From Xylanibacter ruminicola (GTDB lineage Bacteria > Bacteroidota > Bacteroidia > Bacteroidales > Bacteroidaceae), in the NCBI GenBank assembly GCA_015060625.1, contig SUYC01000001.1, positions 340,783 through 404,782 on the forward strand: DNA of 64,000 nt, given 5' to 3'. Made by a program: the position numbers and the translations under genes. Positions 1-8,262 of the stretch are shown here, in pieces. Within the stretch, counting starts at the first letter, position 1. Every line of letters starts with the position of its first letter. The notes beneath the pieces are model-generated. The model was not told where the DNA came from. It searched no databases and saw only the letters and a program-made list of their open reading frames with translations.

Positions 1-329
1 ACCAGATAAGCGTGGATGCACCATTTGTTGAAGGCGAAGACAATAGTCTGCTCGACGTGATGCCCAACAGCGATGCGCCATTAGCAGATAATGAGTTGGT
101 TGAGGAATCACTCAGATCAGAGATACGAAATGCTCTGAATGCGCTAAACGAGCGCGAGCGCAATGTGGTTGAGGCATCTTATGGTATTAACCAGCCCGAG
201 TTAACACTCGAGGAGATTGGCACCAAGTTTGGATTAACCCGCGAACGCGTACGTCAGATAAAAGAAAAGGCTATCCGCAAGCTAAGAAACAGCAAAGCGA
301 ATAAATTTTTAAAGACATATTTAGGATAA
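1..329 (+). CDS. rpoD: RNA polymerase sigma factor RpoD, C-terminal part (5' truncated by window edge)
   Basis: This is the end of the primary sigma factor, which directs core RNA polymerase to promoters. The open frame runs in from the window edge (phase: codon begins at base 3), so the GTG at 12 is an internal valine, not a start. Region 4 is visible: TLEEIGTKFGLTRERVRQIK is the helix-turn-helix that contacts the -35/-33 box, followed by the family ending AIRKLRNSKANKFLKTYLG. The upstream stretch VDAPFVEGEDNSLLDV is the region 3/4 linker typical of Bacteroidetes RpoD. The stop codon overlaps the next start by one base (TAATG), so the next gene is probably co-transcribed. Confidence 0.95.
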   Translation, partial: QISVDAPFVEGEDNSLLDVMPNSDAPLADNELVEESLRSEIRNALNALNERERNVVEASYGINQPELTLEEIGTKFGLTRERVRQIKEKAIRKLRNSKANKFLKTYLG

Positions 330-751
330 TGAAATTGATTAAACAACTTACACTTGCCATCGCCATGATGGCTGCCGGCGCCACCAACGTGCAGGCACAA
401 AATGTAAAAGTTCCACATGCGTATATGTTCGGATTCGTAGCATCATTCAACGATTCTACGGTTTATTTCACTAATATTCAACAGGTTGACAGTGTTTGGG
501 TCACCAAGAAGAAGAAAATGCTGGCTGGCCGCAATAACTACAGCTACCAGTTGCGCGAATTCTTCGCACAGAAGCGGAATATGCCCAACCGCACTTGTGT
601 GGTGGTTGCTAATACCGACAGAAAAAAGGTGGAGAAGAAGTACATTAAGATGAAGAATAAGTACTTGGTTAAGAGTAAGAAACCCTACGATGTGCGTAAT
701 ATCGCCGACAGCGATTTTAAATTCAGCGCTGTTGACATGAGCAACGAATAG
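329..751 (+). CDS. Small secreted protein of unknown function
   Basis: I do not recognise the family. The 140-residue product starts with a clear signal peptide (MKLIKQLTLAIAMMAAGATNVQA, cleavage near residue 23). The mature part is basic, about 115 residues, with several Lys/Arg clusters (TKKKKM, DRKKVEKKYIKMKNK) and no transmembrane segment, so a periplasmic location is inferred. Its start overlaps the rpoD stop by one base, which suggests translational coupling. The gene ends before a strong bidirectional terminator. Nothing in it points to an enzymatic function. Confidence 0.75.
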   Translation: MKLIKQLTLAIAMMAAGATNVQAQNVKVPHAYMFGFVASFNDSTVYFTNIQQVDSVWVTKKKKMLAGRNNYSYQLREFFAQKRNMPNRTCVVVANTDRKKVEKKYIKMKNKYLVKSKKPYDVRNIADSDFKFSAVDMSNE

Positions 752-773
752 ATTTTTATTTCCCCCTTATATT

Positions 774-807
774 AACCCCGCTTTAGTATGACACTAGAGC
801 GGGGTTT
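774..807. terminator. Bidirectional terminator between convergent genes
   Basis: AACCCCGCTTTAG and CTAGAGCGGGGTTT form a 12-bp stem with T-rich flanks. It sits between the rpoD operon (+) and the aminotransferase gene (-), so it probably serves both. Confidence 0.85.
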
Positions 808-820
808 GTGTTAGGGTAAA

Positions 821-2131
821 TCAGCGGGGATTGTTGATCTCGAAAATCTTCATGCGCTCTTCAAGTTGGGCGTATTGATGATCCTCGATAAACGAGGTGC
901 ATACTCGCAAGCCTTCCTGTTCGGAACCGCAGGTAATCAAGCAGATGGCCGAAACTCCATAGTACATCAGTTCCTTAGCCAACTGGCCTGAAGTCATACC
1001 AGGATAACCAATGGTAAAGTAGAATCCATCAGCTATAGGTTCGTCAAGATCCTTATCATAAACCACATAGAATTTGTGGCGACAGAAGATCTCCTTCAGT
1101 TTCTTGGCTCGTTCGCCATACACGCTTATCTCTTTGCGAAAATCGTATTTCCCCTCGTAAGCAGCTTTGAGCATCGCAGCCAGCGCATACTGGGCACTGT
1201 GACTGGTACCTGAACTCAACGCATATAGCATGCGGGTTGAGAAAACCGGACCGAAAGGCAAACCCTGATAGCGAGCTGCCAAATCATCGAAATGACGATG
1301 GAACAGCGCATCGCTGATACAAACCACACCGATACGCTCACCAGCATAGCTGAAAGCCTTTGAACCAGAGATGAGCAGCATGTAATTATCGGTATAGCGT
1401 GCTACAGTGGCCTGATAAGGAGCCTCGAATGGTTTCGAGAGGTCCTTACGGAAGTCCATCGCAAAGTAAGCCAAATCTTCCATCACGATAGCATCGTACT
1501 TGGTGGCCAGTTCGCCGATAATCTGCAACTCCTCTTCGCGCAAACAAATCCACGATGGGTTATTGGGGTTTGAATATACGATGGCACAGATGTTACCACG
1601 ACTCATGTAACTCTCGAGTTTGCCACGCAACTTGTCACCACGATAATCGTAAACATCAAATGTCTCGTACTTCACGCCCATCACCTGTAACTGCATCTTC
1701 TGTACAGGGAATCCTGGATCGATAAACAGCACGGTGTCTTTTTGCTTGTCGCACTGTGAGCAGGTTAGAAACGAGGCGAAAGTGCCTTGCATCGAACCTG
1801 TGACAGGCACACACCCCTCGGGCTTAATATCGATACCAATAAAGGCCTTCACAAACTGCGAAGCAGCCTCTTTCAGAACGGGTGCTCCCTGAATATCAGG
1901 ATACGAATGGGCGATGCCGCTTTCGAGGGCCTTGATTTGGGCATCAACGCCCACCTGGGCAGCTGGCAATCCGGGGATACCCATCTCCATCTTGATAAAC
2001 TCTACCCCACTCGCTTTCTCGGCTTTGGCTGCCACCTGCTTTACCTCGCGGATGGTGGCCTTGGCGAAATCTTCGATGCCAAGATCAGCAATCAGCGAAT
2101 CAACTATTTCTCTTTTAATCGGAGTTTCCAT
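821..2131 (-). CDS. PLP-dependent class I aminotransferase, probably aromatic
   Basis: Fold-type I aminotransferase of 436 residues. The SGSKAFSYAGERIG motif near residue 255 carries the PLP-binding lysine (about K258), NPNNPSW near 189 matches the family NPNNP signature, and MEDLAYF near 217 supplies the aspartate that contacts the pyridine ring. It lies downstream of iorA and iorB on the same strand. This arrangement suggests that it exchanges aromatic amino acids with the arylpyruvates used by the oxidoreductase. The substrate is inferred from context only. An intergenic inverted repeat (2151-2215) separates it from iorB, so the two could be differentially expressed. Confidence 0.9.
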   Translation of the reverse strand: METPIKREIVDSLIADLGIEDFAKATIREVKQVAAKAEKASGVEFIKMEMGIPGLPAAQVGVDAQIKALESGIAHSYPDIQGAPVLKEAASQFVKAFIGIDIKPEGCVPVTGSMQGTFASFLTCSQCDKQKDTVLFIDPGFPVQKMQLQVMGVKYETFDVYDYRGDKLRGKLESYMSRGNICAIVYSNPNNPSWICLREEELQIIGELATKYDAIVMEDLAYFAMDFRKDLSKPFEAPYQATVARYTDNYMLLISGSKAFSYAGERIGVVCISDALFHRHFDDLAARYQGLPFGPVFSTRMLYALSSGTSHSAQYALAAMLKAAYEGKYDFRKEISVYGERAKKLKEIFCRHKFYVVYDKDLDEPIADGFYFTIGYPGMTSGQLAKELMYYGVSAICLITCGSEQEGLRVCTSFIEDHQYAQLEERMKIFEINNPR

Positions 2132-2150
2132 TGATTATACATTATTTTTC

Positions 2151-2215
2151 AACACAGAGACACAAAGGTACAGAGCTTATATTAATCATCCTCTGTATCT
2201 CTGTACCTCTGTGTT
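2151..2215. repeat. Imperfect inverted repeat of the CACAGAG family, copy 1
   Basis: Arms at 2151-2175 and 2191-2215 are about 21/25 complementary, built of iterated ACAGAG-like words around a 15-bp AT-rich spacer. It lies in the gap between iorB and the aminotransferase gene. A related copy sits between serC and serA (16198-16276). Confidence 0.8.
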
Positions 2216-2223
2216 TTAATTCA

Positions 2224-2796
2224 TTACTTCTGAGCGGCGCGGCCGATGGCGAGGGCCTTGATGTTGGCCTCTACGATGGCGTCGCCTTTACGAGCGAAGA
2301 CACGACGGATGGCATCCTCCAACTTATCGTACTCGATGCCCAGTGCCTTCTGGGCAGCACCCAGCAAAATCACGTTAGCCGAACGGGGCACACCATTATC
2401 CTTGGCTGCCTGCTCGATATCCAATACAATCACATTCTTTACGCCCTCCAAATCCTGCTTGATTTTTTCGATATCAGGATAGTTGGGAATATTCACGAAT
2501 GGAGCACTCGAGGTGATAATCCAACCATCTTTAGCCAGGAATGGCAGATAGCGCAGCGCCTCCATAGGCTCCATCGAGATGATTACATCGGCACCACCCA
2601 GGGGAATCAGATCACTCTGAATGGGGTTGCTTGAGATGCGCAGATTCGACTGAACGTCGCCACCACGCTGACTCATACCGTGCACCTCGGCTTGCTTGAT
2701 ATAGAGGTTCTCCTTCATGGCTGCCTCGCCAATGATGGTGGCAATCGACAAGATTCCCTGACCTCCTACTCCACAAAGTATAATATCTGTTTTCAT
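2224..2796 (-). CDS. iorB: Indolepyruvate:ferredoxin oxidoreductase, beta subunit
   Basis: The 190-residue product is the gamma-type domain of the 2-oxoacid:acceptor oxidoreductases. It opens with CGVGGQGILSIATIIGEAA, the family nucleotide-binding glycine motif, followed by VHGMSQRGGDVQSNLRIS, also typical of IorB. Together with IorA it decarboxylates arylpyruvates to aryl-acetyl-CoA with reduction of ferredoxin, or runs in reverse. The gene lies 28 bp after iorA and is cotranscribed with it. Length is normal for the family. Confidence 0.93.
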   Translation of the reverse strand: MKTDIILCGVGGQGILSIATIIGEAAMKENLYIKQAEVHGMSQRGGDVQSNLRISSNPIQSDLIPLGGADVIISMEPMEALRYLPFLAKDGWIITSSAPFVNIPNYPDIEKIKQDLEGVKNVIVLDIEQAAKDNGVPRSANVILLGAAQKALGIEYDKLEDAIRRVFARKGDAIVEANIKALAIGRAAQK

Positions 2797-2824
2797 TTTT
2801 CTACTTTTTTACCTTTTTACCCTT

Positions 2825-4432
2825 TTACTTTTTCTCTGCAGCCTTTTTCTGCTTGAGATGGCGCTGCAGAGTCTGCATGCACTCACGACGAGGAATAATC
2901 ACACTCACACCGTGATAGTTGATTTCGTCGCGAATAGCCTTGGTGATCTCTGGCATATTCTTGGGGATGGGGTTCACCACCTTCAGATGATCCTCTGAGA
3001 GTCCCAGACCTTTACAGATAGCCTCGAACTTGTTGGTACCAGCCGAGTCCTGTCCGCCAGTCATGGCCGTAGTCAGGTTGTCGCTGATAATCACGGTGAT
3101 GTCGGCATTCTCGTTGATAGCATCCAGCAGTCCGGTCATACCGCTATGGGTAAAGGTTGAGTCGCCGATAATAGCTACTGCAGGCCACTGACCAGCATCG
3201 CTGGCACCCTTGGCCATCGTAATCGAAGCACCCATATCTACACAGCTATGGATGGCTTTGTAGGGAGGCAGGAATCCGAGTGTATAGCATCCGATATCAC
3301 CAAACACGCGGGCGTTGGGATATTCTTTGAGAACCTCGTTCAAAGCGGTGTAAACATCACGGTGACCGCAACCCTGACACAGTGCAGGTGGGCGTGGAGT
3401 TACATCCTCGCAGGGGGCGTAGCTCTCGCTGCTCTCAATGCCAAGTGCTCTCTTCAGGAAGTCGGGATTGAGCTCACCTGTACGAGGCAGTTCTCCTGTC
3501 AGACGTCCCTTGATGACAGCATTACCAGGCATCACGCCACGCACCTGATCCTCGATGAAGGGCTGACCCTCTTCGGCTATCAGCACCTGCTCGCAATCGT
3601 CGGTCATACGGCGAATCAGTTTCTTGGGGATAGGATACTGCGAAATCTTCAGCACGGGGAAAGGACAACCTTCTGGGAAACACTCCATCAGGTAGTTGTA
3701 AGCAATACCGCTGGCAATGATACCCAACTTGTGGTCGGCGCCATCGATATACTGATTATATTTACTATCCACGGCCATCTGCTCCAGCAAAGGCTGCTGT
3801 CCGGTTACTACTACATTACGCTTACGTGCAAAGGCGGGCAGCAGCACCCAGTTGGAGGCCTGCGCATCGTAGTTAAGCTCGTTCTGCTGGCGTGGTTCGT
3901 CCTTAATCTCTACTACCGCACGACTGTGGGCCATACGGGTGGTGACACGCATCAGGATGGGCAGATGCAACTGCTCCGAAAGGTCGAAAGCCTCTTGCAT
4001 CATATCGTAGGCCTCCTGCTGCGAGCTGGGCTCCAATGTAGGAATCATGGCGAACTTAGCGTAGAAACGTGAGTCCTGCTCGTCCTGCGAAGAGTGCATC
4101 GAAGGGTCATCGGCTACGAGCACCACAACACCGCCGTTAGTACCCGTCATAGCTGAGTTGACAAACGGATCGGCGCAAACGTTCAATCCCACATGTTTCA
4201 TACAAACCAGAGCCCTCTTGCCCATATACGACATACCGAGTGCAGCCTCCATAGCCGTCTTCTCGTTGGTGCTCCAACGGCGGTGGATGTTACGCTCTTT
4301 AGCAATAGGCGACTCCTGGATATACTCGGTAATCTCCGTTGATGGAGTGCCGGGATAGGCATATACACCACTCAGTCCTGCATCGATAGCCCCCTGAGCA
4401 ATAGCCTCGTCTCCCAATAAAAGCTTTTTCAT
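2825..4432 (-). CDS. iorA: Indolepyruvate:ferredoxin oxidoreductase, alpha subunit (short form)
   Basis: Thiamine-diphosphate enzyme subunit. The N-terminal half starts MKKLLLGDEAIAQGAIDAG and continues with YPGTPSTEI; the C-terminal half has the ThDP/Mg signature GDSTFTHSGMTGLLDAINEN followed by the closing DN, plus LCQGCGHRD. The frame is open to 4516, but the promoter at 4486-4517 lies inside that extension, so the start at 4432 (535 residues) is preferred. The protein ends near the ThDP domain. I see no C-terminal CxxCxxCxxxCP ferredoxin clusters, unlike archaeal IorA of about 600 residues or more. First gene of the iorA-iorB-aminotransferase operon. Confidence 0.93.
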   Translation of the reverse strand: MKKLLLGDEAIAQGAIDAGLSGVYAYPGTPSTEITEYIQESPIAKERNIHRRWSTNEKTAMEAALGMSYMGKRALVCMKHVGLNVCADPFVNSAMTGTNGGVVVLVADDPSMHSSQDEQDSRFYAKFAMIPTLEPSSQQEAYDMMQEAFDLSEQLHLPILMRVTTRMAHSRAVVEIKDEPRQQNELNYDAQASNWVLLPAFARKRNVVVTGQQPLLEQMAVDSKYNQYIDGADHKLGIIASGIAYNYLMECFPEGCPFPVLKISQYPIPKKLIRRMTDDCEQVLIAEEGQPFIEDQVRGVMPGNAVIKGRLTGELPRTGELNPDFLKRALGIESSESYAPCEDVTPRPPALCQGCGHRDVYTALNEVLKEYPNARVFGDIGCYTLGFLPPYKAIHSCVDMGASITMAKGASDAGQWPAVAIIGDSTFTHSGMTGLLDAINENADITVIISDNLTTAMTGGQDSAGTNKFEAICKGLGLSEDHLKVVNPIPKNMPEITKAIRDEINYHGVSVIIPRRECMQTLQRHLKQKKAAEKK

Positions 4433-4485
4433 CTGACTAATTGAATATTTATTTAGATTCTTACTATTTACAGTTTCACTGTGGG

Positions 4486-4517
4486 CAAAGGTAACACTTT
4501 TTGCGCAAACAGCCAAA
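4486..4517 (-). promoter_or_regulatory. Promoter of the iorA operon
   Basis: Read on the minus strand: TTTG (4517-4514), 20 bp, TACCTTTG (4493-4486). This is an exact match to the Bacteroidetes -33/-7 consensus. It fixes the iorA start at 4432. Confidence 0.85.
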
Positions 4518-4552
4518 AAAATACGGCTTAATTTGCATAAGCCGTATTTTTA
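4515..4552 (-). terminator. Terminator downstream of the FadL-like gene
   Basis: ATACGGCTTA and TAAGCCGTAT form a 10-bp stem. On the minus strand it is followed by a T-run. It overlaps the -33 box of the iorA promoter. Confidence 0.85.
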
Positions 4553-4580
4553 TACTTCAAACTTTCAATTTTTACATTTT

Positions 4581-6155
4581 TTAGAAGGTATAACCGATAG
4601 TTAGCAAGCCTTGGCTGCGCTTATTAGTTACTTTTGTAACACCACTGTCGAAAATGGCAGATGATACAGGACTTGAATAATTCTGGAATGGGTGGAACTC
4701 GCCATCGGTCTTGCTCAGCTGGTAAGCCAGGTCGATGTTCATCTTGCCAACCTTGAAACCAACACCGCAGGTCAGGCGCTGAGTGTCCTTCCAGTTAACA
4801 TAGTCGGTAGTCGAAGCGTACATGGTGCCAGGGCTGTTCACAGTCATATCGCGAACACCATCCATGTTGTAACCACTGGTGATGTAGTTGTAACCTAATC
4901 TGAAGGCTACATTGGGAACGGGCTTGTACTCACCACCCAACTTAAAGGTTGATACACCCTTGAGCGAACGCTCGGTATTTAACTTCATGGCGTTATCCTT
5001 CGAGGTCTCGGCATTGTCGTAATAATCATATCCATCGATGATGCGGTTCTGACTGGCGCTGAAGTCGGTATATTCGTAACCTGCACCTAAGGCAAACTCG
5101 GTACCAATGGTGGTTCCCAGGCTCAAACCAAACTTCCAAGGTGTGTGGTAAGCAAAGTCGTAGCTCTGCTGACTCTGGCCCTCATTCCATGAACCATAGT
5201 CTGAATTGTTCAGCATCACGCTCGAGTTGCTCGATGTCAGTTCGTACCAGGTTGGTGTGTGAATGTAGGCTCCAACGCGGAAAGGTGACTCCTCAACGGG
5301 GCGGAAGATAATACCAAACTTCAGGTTGACACCAGTACCTGTTATCTTGCGCTCATCGCCATAAGCAACCGAGCCGCAGGCACCTTTACTATCTACCAAG
5401 CTCTCAGCATATTCAGAATAGCCTTTATAGTGTACATCCTGTATGCCGACAGTCAAACCCCAGAAGAAACGGTCGTTGTAGTTTCCACTCAGGTTAAAGT
5501 CGTAATCGGCAATCCAACCACGGTGGGCACGATCGAAAGTGTAGCCATCGGCATCGTAATAATAGAACTGGTTGTCGTCAGGATCCAAAATCAGCACGTT
5601 GGCATTCATATAGTCGGCCTCGTTAAAGCGATACGAGCGATAGTCGCCCTCCCAGCCTATTATTTCGTTCTGCTTGTTCTCATCAAGCTCGTAGAATCCT
5701 CGGTTAGCCTTTTCGTAGGTCAGTCCGTTCTGTGAACATCCTCGCAAAGAGTTGGCTGCCGACAGAATCTGGTTGAAGTTCTTACTCTTGTGGTAGTTGA
5801 ATCCCACATTAACAATCGACGAAGGACTGATGCGAGCCGAGTAAACAAAACCCACCTGGTCGAAACTCATGTTGGTCTTCCCCAGTCCGTCGAACTTTTG
5901 GGCATCAGCCTGTGAAACCAAACCGAAACTCAAACTGGCTGTTGAGTGGCGGAAGAGTCCGATACCAGCAGGGTTCGTGCCCATGGTAGAGATATCAGCT
6001 CCCAGAGCTTCCATGGCTCCACCCATACCCACATAGCGGGCTGTTCCGTTCAGATCGCTGCCCAGCAAGCGGGCGCTCTCGTATGTATCCTGTGCAGCAG
6101 CTGGCAAAACCATGCCCATAGCTATCGCTGCCAATAAAATCTTCTTCATAATCAA
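4581..6155 (-). CDS. Outer-membrane beta-barrel protein, FadL/OmpP1-like
   Basis: The 524-residue product has a signal peptide (MKKILLAAIAMGMVLPAAAQ) and then TARYVGMGGAMEALGADIST and NPAGIGLFRHS, the N-terminal hatch-like signature of OmpP1/FadL/PorV-type barrels. Alternating aromatic strands fill the rest and it ends LLTIGYTF, the terminal-phenylalanine beta signal used by the Bam complex. It is therefore placed in the outer membrane as a transporter of hydrophobic compounds. Bacteroidales relatives are sometimes called hemin receptors without direct proof. Either ATG (6155 or 6149) is possible; 6149 gives the cleaner signal peptide. It sits downstream of the Tyr/Trp-rich gene with a 28-bp gap. 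Confidence 0.85.
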   Translation of the reverse strand: MIMKKILLAAIAMGMVLPAAAQDTYESARLLGSDLNGTARYVGMGGAMEALGADISTMGTNPAGIGLFRHSTASLSFGLVSQADAQKFDGLGKTNMSFDQVGFVYSARISPSSIVNVGFNYHKSKNFNQILSAANSLRGCSQNGLTYEKANRGFYELDENKQNEIIGWEGDYRSYRFNEADYMNANVLILDPDDNQFYYYDADGYTFDRAHRGWIADYDFNLSGNYNDRFFWGLTVGIQDVHYKGYSEYAESLVDSKGACGSVAYGDERKITGTGVNLKFGIIFRPVEESPFRVGAYIHTPTWYELTSSNSSVMLNNSDYGSWNEGQSQQSYDFAYHTPWKFGLSLGTTIGTEFALGAGYEYTDFSASQNRIIDGYDYYDNAETSKDNAMKLNTERSLKGVSTFKLGGEYKPVPNVAFRLGYNYITSGYNMDGVRDMTVNSPGTMYASTTDYVNWKDTQRLTCGVGFKVGKMNIDLAYQLSKTDGEFHPFQNYSSPVSSAIFDSGVTKVTNKRSQGLLTIGYTF

Positions 6156-6163
6156 TTATCAAT

Positions 6164-6185
6164 TATCAATTGTCAATTATCAATT
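6164..6185. repeat. 22-bp dispersed AATTGATA-type repeat, copy 1
   Basis: TATCAATTGTCAATTATCAA plus two bases, inside a longer run of TCAATTA units (about 6150-6187). The same 22 bases recur on the opposite strand at 12390-12411. The stop codon of the upstream gene (6184-6186) overlaps it. Confidence 0.8.
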
Positions 6186-7143
6186 ATCTACGTCCTCCCA
6201 TACGGCTACCGCCGCCGCCACCAGAGCTGCGCGAACCGCCAAAGCTGCCGCTACCGCTGCTGCGAGAACCGCCAAAGCTGCCGCTGCTATAGCTGCTATT
6301 CGAAGAGCGTGTTGGTGATGAGTAATTATAGTTAGAGTTGTTGTTACCACCACGGCGACCACTGAAGTTACCCGATGCGCTGCGCTGCGTGTTACCACTG
6401 GTGTAAACGCGGTTGCCACCCATACGAGAGGCACGCTCTCTCAGACTGCTCATACGAGCTCCATTTGTGGTTACGGTGTTGCGATAGGATGCACGATGAC
6501 CGGTGCTGCCTTTAATGTCGATGGTTCCGGCATTACCTGTACGACCGTAGTAATGACGATTTCCGCCACCACCATAGTAGGCATATCCGTAGCGATAATA
6601 GGGCCAGCCATAGTAGCCATAATAACTATAGTAAGGTCCATACCAGGGGTCATACCAACCATAGAACCAAGGATCATACCAACTGTAATAGTAAGGACTA
6701 TACCAACGGCTATAGCTGTACCACGAGCCGTAATACCAAGGATCGTACCAGCCATAACGGCCATAATACCAAGGCGAGTGCCACATCCAAGTGTCGCGAC
6801 CAGCACGATAACCCGCCCAGAAGGCATCATTGTCACTCACATCATAATCGTCGAAACGCACCATGTTCTTGGTCAGAGCAAAGTCTTCTGTCTCAAGTGT
6901 ATCAGCGGGATAGATGCCTTTACCTTCGGTAAAGTCGATTACATCTAACTTGGTTGTATCACCGTCAATCACCTCGTAGCTGCTCTTGGCTTTTGGCTGT
7001 GGAGCCACCACGGGGGTGATATCCTTAACCTTCTCTACCTGCGCCTTCTTCTTTTTAGGTACGAAGTAGAGGTCATCGTCTTGAGCCATCATTGCCAAAG
7101 GCATGGCTCCGATCAGCATTGAAATTAGTAACAGTTTCTTCAT
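6184..7143 (-). CDS. Secreted low-complexity Tyr/Trp/Gly-rich protein
   Basis: I do not recognise a named family. The 319-residue product has a signal peptide ending near MAQ (residue 21), then an acidic and Lys-rich segment (DDDLYFVPKKKKAQVEK). Residues about 118-195 are dominated by Tyr, Trp, Gly and Pro in short iterations such as WYDPWYYGSWYS. The last 80 residues are Ser/Gly/Arg-rich with RGG-like and GSFGGSRSSG repeats. Such composition suggests a flexible, sticky surface or periplasmic protein; that is inference. It is the first gene of a pair with the FadL-like barrel. Frames overlapping its repetitive DNA are shadows. Confidence 0.8.
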   Translation of the reverse strand: MKKLLLISMLIGAMPLAMMAQDDDLYFVPKKKKAQVEKVKDITPVVAPQPKAKSSYEVIDGDTTKLDVIDFTEGKGIYPADTLETEDFALTKNMVRFDDYDVSDNDAFWAGYRAGRDTWMWHSPWYYGRYGWYDPWYYGSWYSYSRWYSPYYYSWYDPWFYGWYDPWYGPYYSYYGYYGWPYYRYGYAYYGGGGNRHYYGRTGNAGTIDIKGSTGHRASYRNTVTTNGARMSSLRERASRMGGNRVYTSGNTQRSASGNFSGRRGGNNNSNYNYSSPTRSSNSSYSSGSFGGSRSSGSGSFGGSRSSGGGGGSRMGGRR

Positions 7144-7172
7144 ATTCTTCTACTATTTAATGATTCACGTTG

Positions 7173-7253
7173 CAAAAATACAACGAATTTTGGTGCAAAA
7201 ATAGGGAAAAACCCTAACTTATGATAGGATTTTCCCTAATTTTTGTAATTTTG
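7173..7253. promoter_or_regulatory. Divergent promoter region with an inverted repeat
   Basis: Minus-strand TATTTTTG (7180-7173) faces the Tyr/Trp-rich gene and plus-strand TAATTTTG (7246-7253) faces prmA. Between them AATAGGGAAAA (about 7200-7210) and TTTTCCCTAATT (about 7230-7241) form an inverted repeat that could be an operator. Canonical -33 boxes at 19-21 bp are not seen for either. Confidence 0.5.
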
Positions 7254-7273
7254 CGTCAAAAATTAACGATTAT

Positions 7274-8185
7274 ATGAAGTATTTTGAGGTAGAATTCACC
7301 ATTTCACCCTATTCGGCCGATGCTGCCGACCTGTTTGCCTCGTTTGCTGGCGAGGCTGGTTTCGAAACTTTCGAGGAAACCGAAACGGGCTTGAAGGGTT
7401 ATGTTCAGCAGTCGCTTTTTGATGAAGATGCGCTGCGCGAGTGTATCGAGGAGTTTCCTTTCGAGGGCACCTCTATTATATATAATGTACGCGAAGCTGA
7501 AGATCGCGACTGGAATGAACAATGGGAGCAGGAAGGCTTCGAACCGATTGTTATTTCGACGGAAGAGAATGCGCCAACGATTGTGATACATGACGGACGT
7601 CATCTGCCGGAGATTGAGAGCGAGATTCAAATTGAGATTGATGCCAAACTTGCCTTCGGCACAGGCACCCATGAAACCACTCGCATGATCTGTCAGCAAC
7701 TCATATCATACCTCTCACCTCTCCGCTCGACCTCTGGTCGCTCGCTAGGCGAGACCTCTCACCTCTCAATTAAAAGAGTTCTCGACTGTGGTACTGGCAC
7801 TGGCATTCTCTCCATTTGTGCCTTGAAATTAGGCGCTGCCGAGGCTGTGGGTTATGATATCGACGAATGGAGCGTGGATAATGCCCGTCATAACGCAGTG
7901 ATTAATCGTGTTGACGACAGATTCACCTCGCTTTTGGGTGATGCCAGAATACTCGACACCATAGATGGAGTTTTCGATATAGTATTGGCAAATATCAATA
8001 GAAATATCCTATTAGCCGACATGCCAAAGTTCGCAACCAAGATGCACGAAGGGTCGCTATTGATTCTAAGTGGCTTTTACTTAGGTGATTGCGAAATTTT
8101 GGAGGAAAAAGCCCATTCCATCGGTCTGAAGTTGGTATCAAAAGCCACCGACCACGATTGGGCATGCATGGTACTGATGCATTAG
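7274..8185 (+). CDS. prmA: Ribosomal protein L11 methyltransferase, with an in-frame insertion
   Basis: S-adenosylmethionine-dependent methylation of ribosomal protein L11. The N-terminal substrate-binding domain is followed by AKLAFGTGTHETTRM (about 130-144), the AdoMet-binding VLDCGTGTGILSICALKLGA (about 170-190) and LANINRNILL (the catalytic N-[IL]-N loop, about 240). The product is 303 residues. Residues about 146-165 (SPLRSTSGRSLGETSHLS) interrupt the region just before motif I; they are encoded by a repeat-flanked double hairpin (7710-7767) and look like an insertion. The rest of the enzyme appears intact. Confidence 0.93.
   Translation: MKYFEVEFTISPYSADAADLFASFAGEAGFETFEETETGLKGYVQQSLFDEDALRECIEEFPFEGTSIIYNVREAEDRDWNEQWEQEGFEPIVISTEENAPTIVIHDGRHLPEIESEIQIEIDAKLAFGTGTHETTRMICQQLISYLSPLRSTSGRSLGETSHLSIKRVLDCGTGTGILSICALKLGAAEAVGYDIDEWSVDNARHNAVINRVDDRFTSLLGDARILDTIDGVFDIVLANINRNILLADMPKFATKMHEGSLLILSGFYLGDCEILEEKAHSIGLKLVSKATDHDWACMVLMH
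7710..7767. repeat. Double-hairpin repeat inserted in prmA, flanked by 14-bp direct repeats
   Basis: ACCTCTCACCTCTC occurs at 7710-7723 and again at 7754-7767. Between them CGACC-TCT-GGTCG and CTCGC-TAG-GCGAG form two adjacent 5-bp stems with 3-base loops. A copy 28/32 identical, with compensatory changes in the second stem, lies at 23747-23778. Confidence 0.85.
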
Positions 8186-8226
8186 TATGCATATAATATA
8201 AATATTGTTAACAACACACCGAAACG

Positions 8227-8258
8227 TTTGGTGGTTACAATTATAATCAGTACCTTTG
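8227..8258 (+). promoter_or_regulatory. Promoter of candidate small RNA 1
   Basis: TTTG (8227-8230), 20 bp, TACCTTTG (8251-8258): an exact consensus promoter with no gene before the terminator at 8315-8347. Confidence 0.8.
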
Positions 8259-8262
8259 CATG

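Noticed and set aside
6180..6948. Long open frames in all phases over the Tyr/Trp-rich gene
   Set aside because: They arise from repetitive codons of the real gene and encode implausible Ile/Met/Ala-rich products.
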